From Auanema rhodensis (lineage: Eukaryota; Nematoda; Chromadorea; Rhabditida; Rhabditidae), in the NCBI GenBank assembly GCA_964057225.1, contig OZ059897.1, positions 17,980,001-18,044,000 on the forward strand: a stretch of 64,000 nucleotides of DNA, written 5' to 3'. The position numbers and the translations under genes were made by a program. Below the pieces are notes generated by a model. It ran no database searches, was not told where the DNA came from, and saw nothing but the letters and a program-made list of their open reading frames with translations. Shown here one piece after another: positions 25,260 to 37,189 of this stretch; positions within the stretch are counted from its first letter, which is position 1, and each line of letters begins with the position of its first letter.

Positions 25260-27714
25260 GCTTAATACAAAAATTAGTTATAATCGTTTGAAAAATGATG
25301 CATTAGTGTATGTTGAGTTTCCATGTACACTCAACATTGCTTCCAAAAACATTTTGACAAAAATTTTTTCGAAAAATTTCAAAATAATTTAGCAAAAAGT
25401 AGATGCTTTTAGATTCCATTTTCAAGGCAAAGACGATGGACAATGTTATTCAACGAAAAAATTAATTCTTCAGGGTGAAAATTGAGGATATAAGTGTGAA
25501 CTTATATCAGATGATATCTCGGTGCATTTTTAAGCTAGCGCAAATCTGATAACACAGATCGACGCAGCTTAAAAATCCGCATCGAATGCACTATACTACA
25601 TTGAGAAACGCTTAATACAAAAATTAGTTATAATCGTTTGAAAAATGATGCATTAGTGTATGTTGAGTTTCCATGTACACTCAACATTGCTTCCAAAAAC
25701 ATTTTGACAAAAATTTTTTCGAAAAATTTCAAAATAGTTTAGCAAAAAGTAGATGTTTTTAGATTCCATTTTTCAAGGCAAAGACGATGGACAATGTTAT
25801 TCAACGAAAAAATTAATTCTTCAGGGTGAAAATCGAGGATATAAGTGTGAACTTATATCAGTTGATATCTCGGTGCATTTTTAAGCTAGCGCAAATCTGA
25901 TAACACAGATCGACGCAGCTTAAAAATCCGCATCGAATGCACTACACTACATCGAGAAACGCTTAATACAAAAATTAGTTATAATCGTTTGAAAAATGAT
26001 GCATTAGTGTATGTTGAGTTTCCATGTACACTCAACATTGCTTCCAAAAACATTTTGACAAAAATTTTTTCGAAAAATTTCAAAATAATTTAGCAAAAAG
26101 TAGATGTTTTTAGATTCCATTTTTTAAGGCAAAGACGATGGACAATGTTATTCAACGAAAAAATTAATTCTTCAGGGTGAAAATTGAGGATATAAGTGTG
26201 AACTTATATCAGTTGATATCTCGGTGCATTTTTAAGCTAGCGCAAATCTGATAACACAGATCGACGCAGCTTAAAAATCCGCATCGAATGCACTATACTA
26301 CATTGAGAAACGCTTAATACAAAAATTAGTTATAATCGTTTGAAAAATGATGCATTAGTGTATGTTGAGTTTCCATGTACACTCAACATTGCTTCCAAAA
26401 ACGTTTTGACAAAAATTTTTTCGACAAATTTCAAAATAGTTTAGCAAAAAGTAGATGTTTTTAGATTCCATTTTTCAAGGCAAAGACGATGGACAATGTT
26501 ATTCAACGAAAAAATTAATTCTTCAGGGTGAAAATTGAGGATATAAGTGTGAACTTATATCAGTTGATATCTCGGTGCATTTTTAAGCTAGCGCAAATCT
26601 GATAACACAGATCGACGCAGCTTAAAAATCCGCATCGAATGCACTATACTACATTGAGAAACGCTTAATACAAAAATTAGTTATAATCGTTTGAAAAATG
26701 ATGCATTAGTGTATGTTGAGTTTCCATGTACACTCAACATTGCTTCCAAAAACGTTTTGACAAAAATTTTTTCGAAAAATTTCAAAATAGTTTAGCAAAA
26801 AGTAGATGTTTTTAGATTCCATTTTTCAAGGCAAAGACGATGGACAATGTTATTCAACGAAAAAATTAATTCTTCAGGGTGAAAATTGAGGATATAAGTG
26901 TGAACTTATATCAGTTGATATCTCGGTGCATTTTTAAGCTAGCGCAAATCTGATAACACAGATCGACGCAGCTTAAAAATCCGCATCGAATGCACTATAC
27001 TACATCGAGAAACGCTTAATACAAAAATTAGTTATAATCGTTTGAAAAATGATGCATTAGTGTATGTTGAGTTTCCATGTACACTCAACATTGCTTCCAA
27101 AAACATTTTGACAAAAATTTTTTCGAAAAATTTCAAAATAATTTAGCAAAAAGTAGATGCTTTTAGATTCCATTTTCAAGGCAAAGACGATGGACAATGT
27201 TATTCAACGAAAAAATTAATTCTTCAGGGTGAAAATTGAGGATATAAGTGTGAACTTATATCAGATGATATCTCGGTGCATTTTTAAGCTAGCGCAAATC
27301 TGATAACACAGATCGACGCAGCTTAAAAATCCGCATCGAATGCACTATACTACATTGAGAAACGCTTAATACAAAAATTAGTTATAATCGTTTGAAAAAT
27401 GATGCATTAGTGTATGTTGAGTTTCCATGTACACTCAACATTGCTTCCAAAAACATTTTGACAAAAATTTTTTCGAAAAATTTCAAAATAGTTTAGCAAA
27501 AAGTAGATGTTTTTAGATTCCATTTTTCAAGGCAAAGACGATGGACAATGTTATTCAACGAAAAAATTAATTCTTCAGGGTGAAAATTGAGGATATAAGT
27601 GCGAACTTATATCAGTTGATATCTCGGTGCATTTTTAAGCTAGCGCAAATCTGATAACACAGATCGACGCAGCTTAAAAATCCGCATCGAATGCACTATA
27701 CTACATTGAGAAAC
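25260..27714 (+). repeat. Duplicated block C-D-[G]-B-B-C-D, copy 2
   Basis: Monomers at 25260, 25610, 25961, 26312, 26663, 27014 and 27364. C336 is at 25945 and C114 at 26425. The type G monomer at 25961 (T165) has no counterpart in copy 1, so the copies differ by the gain or loss of exactly one monomer. Confidence 0.9.
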
Positions 27715-29820
27715 GCTTAATACAAAAATTAGTTATAATCGTTTGAAAAATGATGCATTAGTGTATGTTGAGTTTCCATGTACACTCAACATTGCTTCCA
27801 AAAACATTTTGACAAAAATTTTTTCGAAAAATTTCAAAATAGTTTAGCAAAAAGTAGATGTTTTTAGATTCCATTTTTCAAGGCAAAGACGATGGACAAT
27901 GTTATTCAACGAAAAAATTAATTCTTCAGGGTGAAAATTGAGGATATAAGTGCGAACTTATATCAGTTGATATCTCGGTGCATTTTTAAGCTAGCGCAAA
28001 TCTGATAACACAGATCGACGCAGCTTAAAAATCCGCATCGAATGCACTATACTACATTGAGAAACACTTGATACAAAAATTAGTTATGATCGTTTGAAAA
28101 ATGATGCATTAGTGTATGTTGAGTTTCCAAGTACACTCAACATTGCTTCCAAAAACATTTTGACAAAAATTTTTTCGAAAAATTTCAAAATAATTTAGCA
28201 AAAAGTAGATGTTTTTAGATTCCATTTTTCAAGGCGAAGACGATGGACAATGTTATTCAACGAAAAAATTAATTCTTCAGGGTGAAAATCGAGGATATAA
28301 GTGTGAACTTATATCAGTTGATATCTCGGTGCATTTTTAAGCTAGCGCAAATCTGATAACACAGATCGACGCAGCTTAAAAATCCGCATCGAATGCACTA
28401 TACTACATTGAGAAACGCTTAATACAAAAATTAGTTATAATCGTTTGAAAAATGATGCATTAGTGTATGTTGAGTTTCCATGTACACTCAACATTGCTTC
28501 CAAAAACATTTTGACAAAAATTTTTTCGAAAAATTTCAAAATAGTTTAGCAAAAAGTAGATGTTTTTAGATTCCATTTTTCAAGGCAAAGACGATGGACA
28601 ATGTTATTCAACGAAAAAATTAATTCTTCAGGGTGAAAATTGAGGATATAAGTGCGAACTTATATCAGTTGATATCTCGGTGCATTTTTAAGCTAGCGCA
28701 AATCTGATAACACAGATCGACGCAGCTTAAAAATCCGCATCGAATGCACTATACTACATTGAGAAACACTTGATACAAAAATTAGTTATGATCGTTTGAA
28801 AAATGATGCATTAGTGTATGTTGAGTTTCCAAGTACACTCAACATTGCTTCCAAAAACATTTTGACAAAAATTTTTTCGAAAAATTTCAAAATAATTTAG
28901 CAAAAAGTAGATGTTTTTAGATTCCATTTTTCAAAGCGAAGACGATGGACAATGTTATTCAACGAAAAAATTAATTCTTCAGGGTGAAAATCGAGGATAT
29001 AAGTGTGAACTTATATCAGTTGATATCTCGGTGCATTTTTAAGCTAGCGCAAATCTGATAACACAGATCGACGCAGCTTAAAAATCCGCATCGAATGCAC
29101 TATACTACATCGAGAAACGCTTAATACAAAAATTAGTTATAATCGTTTGAAAAATGATGCATTAGTGTATGTTGAGTTTCCATGTACACTCAACATTGCT
29201 TCCAAAAACATTTTGACAAAAATTTTTTCGAAAAATTTCAAAATAATTTAGCAAAAAGTAGATGTTTTTAGATTCCATTTTTCAAGGCAAAGACGATGGA
29301 CAATGTTATTCAACGAAAAAATTAATTCTTCAGGGTGAAAATTGAGGATATAAGTGTGAACTTATATCAGTTGATATCTCGGTGCATTTTTAAGCTAGCG
29401 CAAATCTGATAACACAGATCGACGCAGCTTAAAAATCCGCATCGAATGCACTATACTACATTGAGAAACGCTTAATACAAAAATTAGTTATAATCGTTTG
29501 AAAAATGATGCATTAGTGTATGTTGAGTTTCCATGTACACTCAACATTGCTTCCAAAAACGTTTTGACAAAACTTTTTTCGAAAAATTTCAAAATAGTTT
29601 AGCAAAAAGTAGATGTTTTTAGATTCCATTTTTCAAGGCAAAGACGATGGACAATGTTATTCAACGAAAAAATTAATTCTTCAGGGTGAAGATTGAGGAT
29701 ATAAGTGTGAACTTATATCAGTTGATATCTCGGTGCATTTTTAAGCTAGCGCAAATCTGATAACACAGATCGACGCAGCTTAAAAATCCGCATCGAATGC
29801 ACTATACTACATTGAGAAAC

Positions 29821-30171
29821 GCTTGATACAAAAATTAGTTATGATCGTTTGAAAAATGATGCATTAGTGTATGTTGAGTTTCCATGTACACTCAACATTG
29901 CTTCCAAAAACATTTTGACAAAAATTTTTTCGAAAAATTTCAAAATAATTTAGCAAAAAGTAGATGTTTTTAGATTCCATTTTTTAAGGCAAAGACGATG
30001 GACAATGTTATTCAACGAAAAAATTAATTCTTCAGGGTGAAAATTGAGGATATAAGTGTGAACTTATATCAGTTGATATCTCGGTGCATTTTTAAGCTAG
30101 CGCAAATCTGATAACACAGATCGACGCAGCTTAAAAATCCGCATCGAATGCACTATACTACATTGAGAAAC
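29821..30171 (+). repeat. Type F monomer (clean example)
   Basis: Type F has G1, G5, G23 and T65, and usually T165. It is generally preceded by a monomer ending TA at 344-345, though this example is preceded by TG. Starts: 2458, 3511, 5265, 29821, 34032, 36137, 36839, 38943 and 40347; the monomer at 1054 has an F left end and a D right part. Copies at 3511 and 5265 have G225, which otherwise occurs only in the C-type copy at 8773. F is confined to 1-5.6 kb and 29.8-40.7 kb. Confidence 0.88.
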
Positions 30172-30522
30172 GCTTAATACAAAAATTAGTTATAATCGTT
30201 TGAAAAATGATGCATTAGTGTATGTTGAGTTTCCATGTACACTCAACATTGCTTCCAAAAACGTTTTGACAAAAATTTTTTCGAAAAATTTCAAAATAGT
30301 TTAGCAAAAAGTAGATGTTTTTAGATTCCATTTTTCAAGGCAAAGACGATGGACAATGTTATTCAACGAAAAAATTAATTCTTCAGGGTGAAAATTGAGG
30401 ATATAAGTGTGAACTTATATCAGTTGATATCTCGGTGCATTTTTAAGCTAGCGCAAATCTGATAACACAGATCGACGCAGCTTAAAAATCCGCATCGAAT
30501 GCACTATACTACATCGAGAAAC

Positions 30523-30873
30523 GCTTAATACAAAAATTAGTTATAATCGTTTGAAAAATGATGCATTAGTGTATGTTGAGTTTCCATGTACACTCAACAT
30601 TGCTTCCAAAAACATTTTGACAAAAATTTTTTCGAAAAATTTCAAAATAATTTAGCAAAAAGTAGATGTTTTTAGATTCCATTTTTCAAGGCAAAGACGA
30701 TGGACAATGTTATTCAACGAAAAAATTAATTCTTCAGGGTGAAAATTGAGGATATAAGTGTGAACTTATATCAGTTGATATCTCGGTGCATTTTTAAGCT
30801 AGCGCAAATCTGATAACACAGATCGACGCAGCTTAAAAATCCGCATCGAATGCACTATACTACATTGAGAAAC
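30523..30873 (+). repeat. Type G monomer (plain consensus class, clean example)
   Basis: Type G lacks the marks of the other types: A1-class left end absent, A92, A128, T147 and an intact T-run. Many copies have C225. Starts: 1, 703, 2809, 21752, 25961, 29119, 30523, 33681, 35786, 36488, 39996, 42101, 43505, 44908, 48065, 51222, 54378, 56483, 59290, 60343, 61747 and 63502. Four copies (33681, 35786, 36488, 39996) share A177, C225 and a TA end and always precede a type F. Copies at 59290, 61747 and 63502 share G322, also seen in the E copy at 55430. This class is defined by absence of marks and may not be one lineage. Confidence 0.75.
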
Positions 30874-32277
30874 GCTTAATACAAAAATTAGTTATAATCG
30901 TTTGAAAAATGATGCATTAGTGTATGTTGAGTTTCCATGTACACTCAACATTGCTTCCAAAAACGTTTTGACAAAAATTTTTTCGAAAAATTTCAAAATA
31001 GTTTAGCAAAAAGTAGATGTTTTTAGATTCCATTTTTCAAGGCAAAGACGATGGACAATGTTATTCAACGAAAAAATTAATTCTTCAGGGTGAAAATTGA
31101 GGATATAAGTGTGAACTTATATCAGTTGATATCTCGGTGCATTTTTAAGCTAGCGCAAATCTGATAACACAGATCGACGCAGCTTAAAAATCCGCATCGA
31201 ATGCACTATACTACATTGAGAAACGCTTAATACAAAAATTAGTTATAATCGTTTGAAAAATGATGCATTAGTGTATGTTGAGTTTCCATGTACACTCAAC
31301 ATTGCTTCCAAAAACGTTTTGACAAAAATTTTTTCGAAAAATTTCAAAATAGTTTAGCAAAAAGTAGATGTTTTTAGATTCCATTTTTCAAGGCAAAGAC
31401 GATGGACAATGTTATTCAACGAAAAAATTAATTCTTCAGGGTGAAAATTGAGGATATAAGTGTGAACTTATATCAGTTGATATCTCGGTGCATTTTTAAG
31501 CTAGCGCAAATCTGATAACACAGATCGACGCAGCTTAAAAATCCGCATCGAATGCACTATACTACATTGAGAAACGCTTAATACAAAAATTAGTTATAAT
31601 CGTTTGAAAAATGATGCATTAGTGTATGTTGAGTTTCCATGTACACTCAACATTGCTTCCAAAAACGTTTTGACAAAAATTTTTTCGAAAAATTTCAAAA
31701 TAGTTTAGCAAAAAGTAGATGTTTTTAGATTCCATTTTTCAAGGCAAAGACGATGGACAATGTTATTCAACGAAAAAATTAATTCTTCAGGGTGAAAATT
31801 GAGGATATAAGTGTGAACTTATATCAGTTGATATCTCGGTGCATTTTTAAGCTAGCGCAAATCTGATAACACAGATCGACGCAGCTTAAAAATCCGCATC
31901 GAATGCACTATACTACATTGAGAAACGCTTAATACAAAAATTAGTTATAATCGTTTGAAAAATGATGCATTAGTGTATGTTGAGTTTCCATGTACACTCA
32001 ACATTGCTTCCAAAAACGTTTTGACAAAAATTTTTTCGAAAAATTTCAAAATAGTTTAGCAAAAAGTAGATGTTTTTAGATTCCATTTTTCAAGGCAAAG
32101 ACGATGGACAATGTTATTCAACGAAAAAATTAATTCTTCAAGGTGAAAATTGAGGATATAAGTGTGAACTTATATCAGTTGATATCTCGGTGCATTTTTA
32201 AGCTAGCGCAAATCTGATAACACAGATCGACGCAGCTTAAAAATCCGCATCGAATGCACTATACTACATTGAGAAAC
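30874..32277 (+). repeat. Run of four type B monomers
   Basis: Monomers at 30874, 31225, 31576 and 31927 all have G92, G128 and a TG end. The only difference I found is G215A in the last. This is the longest run of a single fully matching type in the window and suggests local amplification of one monomer. Confidence 0.9.
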
Positions 32278-32978
32278 GCTTAATACAAAAATTAGTTATA
32301 ATCGTTTGAAAAATGATGCATTAGTGTATGTTGAGTTTCCATGTACACTCAACATTGCTTCCAAAAACATTTTGACAAAAATTTTTTCGAAAAATTTCAA
32401 AATAATTTAGCAAAAAGTAGATGCTTTTAGATTCCATTTTCAAGGCAAAGACGATGGACAATGTTATTCAACGAAAAAATTAATTCTTCAGGGTGAAAAT
32501 TGAGGATATAAGTGTGAACTTATATCAGATGATATCTCGGTGCATTTTTAAGCTAGCGCAAATCTGATAACACAGATCGACGCAGCTTAAAAATCCGCAT
32601 CGAATGCACTATACTACATTGAGAAACGCTTAATACAAAAATTAGTTATAATCGTTTGAGAAATGATGCATTAGTGTATGTTGAGTTTCCATGTACACTC
32701 AACATTGCTTCCAAAAACATTTTGACAAAAATTTTTTCGAAAAATTTCAAAATAGTTTAGCAAAAAGTAGATGTTTTTAGATTCCATTTTTCAAGGCAAA
32801 GACGATGGACAATGTTATTCAACGAAAAAATTAATTCTTCAGGGTGAAAATTGAGGATATAAGTGCGAACTTATATCAGTTGATATCTCGGTGCATTTTT
32901 AAGCTAGCGCAAATCTGATAACACAGATCGACGCAGCTTAAAAATCCGCATCGAATGCACTATACTACATTGAGAAAC
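32278..32978 (+). repeat. C-D pair (701 bp)
   Basis: A C monomer (32278, 350 bp, A253) followed by D with G33 and C239 (32628). The same C-D junction recurs at 37541 and 41049. Confidence 0.88.
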
Positions 32979-34382
32979 ACTTGATACAAAAATTAGTTAT
33001 GATCGTTTGAAAAATGATGCATTAGTGTATGTTGAGTTTCCAAGTACACTCAACATTGCTTCCAAAAACATTTTGACAAAAATTTTTTCGAAAAATTTCA
33101 AAATAATTTAGCAAAAAGTAGATGTTTTTAGATTCCATTTTTCAAGGCGAAGACGATGGACAATGTTATTCAACGAAAAAATTAATTCTTCAGGGTGAAA
33201 ATCGAGGATATAAGTGTGAACTTATATCAGTTGATATCTCGGTGCATTTTTAAGCTAGCGCAAATCTGATAACACAGATCGACGCAGCTTAAAAATCCGC
33301 ATCGAATGCACTATACTACATCGAGAAACGCTTAATACAAAAATTAGTTATAATCGTTTGAAAAATGATGCATTAGTGTATGTTGAGTTTCCATGTACAC
33401 TCAACATTGCTTCCAAAAACGTTTTGACAAAAATTTTTTCGAAAAATTTCAAAATAGTTTAGCAAAAAGTAGATGTTTTTAGATTCCATTTTTCAAGGCA
33501 AAGACGATGGACAATGTTATTCAACGAAAAAATTAATTCTTCAGGGTGAAAATTGAGGATATAAGTGTGAACTTATATCAGTTGATATCTCGGTGCATTT
33601 TTAAGCTAGCGCAAATCTGATAACACAGATCGACGCAGCTTAAAAATCCGCATCGAATGCACTATACTACATCGAGAAACGCTTAATACAAAAATTAGTT
33701 ATAATTGTTTGAAAAATGATGCATTAGTGTATGTTGAGTTTCCATGTACACTCAACATTGCTTCCATAAACATTTTGACAAAAATTTTTTCGAAAAATTT
33801 CAAAATAATTTAGCAAAAAGTAGATGTTTTTAGATTCCATTTTTCAAGGCAAAGACAATGGACAATGTTATTCAACGAAAAAATTAATTCTTCAGGGTGA
33901 AAATCGAGGATATAAGTGTGAACTTATATCAGTTGATATCTCGGTGCATTTTTAAGCTAGCGCAAATCTGATAACACAGATCGACGCAGCTTAAAAATCC
34001 GCATCGAATGCACTATACTACATTAAGAAACGCTTGATACAAAAATTAGTTATGATCGTTTGAAAAATGATGCATTAGTGTATGTTGAGTTTCCATGTAC
34101 ACTCAACATTGCTTCCAAAAACATTTTGACAAAAATTTTTTCGAAAAATTTCAAAATAATTTAGCAAAAAGTAGATGTTTTTAGATTCCATTTTTTAAGG
34201 CAAAGACGATGGACAATGTTATTCAACGAAAAAATTAATTCTTCAGGGTGAAAATTGAGGATATAAGTGTGAACTTATATCAGTTGATATCTCGGTGCAT
34301 TTTTAAGCTAGCGCAAATCTGATAACACAGATCGACGCAGCTTAAAAATCCGCATCGAATGCACTATACTACATTGAGAAAC
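32979..34382 (+). repeat. E-B-G-F module, copy 1 (1404 bp)
   Basis: Monomers at 32979 (E, G171, CG end), 33330 (B, CG end), 33681 (G with A177, C225 and TA end) and 34032 (F, T165). The same four-monomer order with the same marks recurs at 39294, 6315 bp to the right. The G monomer here has private changes C26T and A87T. Confidence 0.9.
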
Positions 34383-35785
34383 GCTTAATACAAAAATTAG
34401 TTATAATCGTTTGAAAAATGATGCATTAGTGTATGTTGAGTTTCCATGTACACTCAACATTGCTTCCAAAAACGTTTTGACAAAAATTTTTTCGAAAAAT
34501 TTCAAAATAGTTTAGCAAAAAGTAGATGTTTTTAGATTCCATTTTTCAAGGCAAAGACGATGGACAATGTTATTCAACGAAAAAATTAATTCTTCAGGGT
34601 GAAAATTGAGGATATAAGTGTGAACTTATATCAGATGATATCTCGGTGCATTTTTAAGCTAGCGCAAATCTGATAACACAGATCGACGCAGCTTAAAAAT
34701 CCGCATCGAATGCACTATACTACATTGAGAAACGCTTAATACAAAAATTAGTTATAATCGTTTGAGAAATGATGCATTAGTGTATGTTGAGTTTCCATGT
34801 ACACTCAACATTGCTTCCAAAAACATTTTGACAAAAATTTTTTCGAAAAATTTCAAAATAGTTTAGCAAAAAGTAGATGTTTTTAGATTCCATTTTTCAA
34901 GGCAAAGACGATGGACAATGTTATTCAACGAAAAAATTAATTCTTCAGGGTGAAAATTGAGGATATAAGTGCGAACTTATATCAGTTGATATCTCGGTGC
35001 ATTTTTAAGCTAGCGCAAATCTGATAACACAGATCGACGCAGCTTAAAAATCCGCATCGAATGCACTATACTACATTGAGAAACACTTGATACAAAAATT
35101 AGTTATGATCGTTTGAAAAATGATGCATTAGTGTATGTTGAGTTTCCAAGTACACTCAACATTGCTTCCAAAAACATTTTGACAAAAATTTTTTCGAAAA
35201 ATTTCAAAATAATTTAGCAAAAAGTAGATGCTTTTAGATTCCATTTTCAAGGCAAAGACGATGGACAATGTTATTCAACGAAAAAATTAATTCTTCAGGG
35301 TGAAAATTGAGGATATAAGTGTGAACTTATATCAGATGATATCTCGGTGCATTTTTAAGCTAGCGCAAATCTGATAACACAGATCGACGCAGCTTAAAAA
35401 TCCGCATCGAATGCACTATACTACATTGAGAAACGCTTAATACAAAAATTAGTTATAATCGTTTGAGAAATGATGCATTAGTGTATGTTGAGTTTCCATG
35501 TACACTCAACATTGCTTCCAAAAACATTTTGACAAAAATTTTTTCGAAAAATTTCAAAATAGTTTAGCAAAAAGTAGATGTTTTTAGATTCCATTTTTCA
35601 AGGCAAAGACGATGGACAATGTTATTCAACGAAAAAATTAATTCTTCAGGGTGAAAATTGAGGATATAAGTGTGAACTTATATCAGTTGATATCTCGGTG
35701 CATTTTTAAGCTAGCGCAAATCTGATAACACAGATCGACGCAGCTTAAAAATCCGCATCGAATGCACTATACTACATCGAGAAAC
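34383..35785 (+). repeat. Mixed monomers B-D-E/C-D
   Basis: Includes the hybrid monomer at 35085 (350 bp), whose left part is type E (A1, G5, G23, A65) and right part type C (C147, deletion, A253). The B at 34383 ends with A253 and is followed by a D with G33, the pattern of a C-D junction. Confidence 0.88.
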
Positions 35786-36487
35786 GCTTAATACAAAAAT
35801 TAGTTATAATCGTTTGAAAAATGATGCATTAGTGTATGTTGAGTTTCCATGTACACTCAACATTGCTTCCAAAAACATTTTGACAAAAATTTTTTCGAAA
35901 AATTTCAAAATAATTTAGCAAAAAGTAGATGTTTTTAGATTCCATTTTTCAAGGCAAAGACAATGGACAATGTTATTCAACGAAAAAATTAATTCTTCAG
36001 GGTGAAAATCGAGGATATAAGTGTGAACTTATATCAGTTGATATCTCGGTGCATTTTTAAGCTAGCGCAAATCTGATAACACAGATCGACGCAGCTTAAA
36101 AATCCGCATCGAATGCACTATACTACATTAAGAAACGCTTGATACAAAAATTAGTTATGATCGTTTGAAAAATGATGCATTAGTGTATGTTGAGTTTCCA
36201 TGTACACTCAACATTGCTTCCAAAAACATTTTGACAAAAATTTTTTCGAAAAATTTCAAAATAATTTAGCAAAAAGTAGATGTTTTTAGATTCCATTTTT
36301 TAAGGCAAAGACGATGGACAATGTTATTCAACGAAAAAATTAATTCTTCAGGGTGAAAATTGAGGATATAAGTGTGAACTTATATCAGATGATATCTCGG
36401 TGCATTTTTAAGCTAGCGCAAATCTGATAACACAGATCGACGCAGCTTAAAAATCCGCATCGAATGCACTATACTACATTGAGAAAC
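35786..36487 (+). repeat. G-F dimer, copy 1
   Basis: G monomer with A177 (35962), C225 and TA end, then F with T165. The F monomer carries A253 at 36389, a mark normally confined to C and D-like copies. Confidence 0.88.
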
Positions 36488-37189
36488 GCTTAATACAAAA
36501 ATTAGTTATAATCGTTTGAGAAATGATGCATTAGTGTATGTTGAGTTTCCATGTACACTCAACATTGCTTCCAAAAACATTTTGACAAAAATTTTTTCGA
36601 AAAATTTCAAAATAATTTAGCAAAAAGTAGATGTTTTTAGATTCCATTTTTCAAGGCAAAGACAATGGACAATGTTATTCAACGAAAAAATTAATTCTTC
36701 AGGGTGAAAATCGAGGATATAAGTGTGAACTTATATCAGTTGATATCTCGGTGCATTTTTAAGCTAGCGCAAATCTGATAACACAGATCGACGCAGCTTA
36801 AAAATCCGCATCGAATGCACTATACTACATTAAGAAACGCTTGATACAAAAATTAGTTATGATCGTTTGAAAAATGATGCATTAGTGTATGTTGAGTTTC
36901 CATGTACACTCAACATTGCTTCCAAAAACATTTTGACAAAAATTTTTTCGAAAAATTTCAAAATAATTTAGCAAAAAGTAGATGTTTTTAGATTCCATTT
37001 TTTAAGGCAAAGACGATGGACAATGTTATTCAACGAAAAAATTAATTCTTCAGGGTGAAAATTGAGGATATAAGTGTGAACTTATATCAGTTGATATCTC
37101 GGTGCATTTTTAAGCTAGCGCAAATCTGATAACACAGATCGACGCAGCTTAAAAATCCGCATCGAATGCACTATACTACATTGAGAAAC
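36488..37189 (+). repeat. G-F dimer, copy 2
   Basis: A tandem repeat of the preceding dimer (A177 at 36664). The G monomer here begins with G33 at 36520, a D-type mark. Together with A253 at 36389 this leaves a C-D junction patch between the two dimers. Confidence 0.88.

Larger units (their letters stand above)
27715..30873 (+). repeat. Mixed monomers D-E-D-E-G-B-F-B-G
   Basis: Nine monomers. D-E pairs at 27715-28416 and 28417-29118 form a tandem dimer; their E copies share G171 and C225, but the second has a private G168A and a CG end. The B at 29470 has two private changes, A104C and A222G. No gene is visible. Confidence 0.88.
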
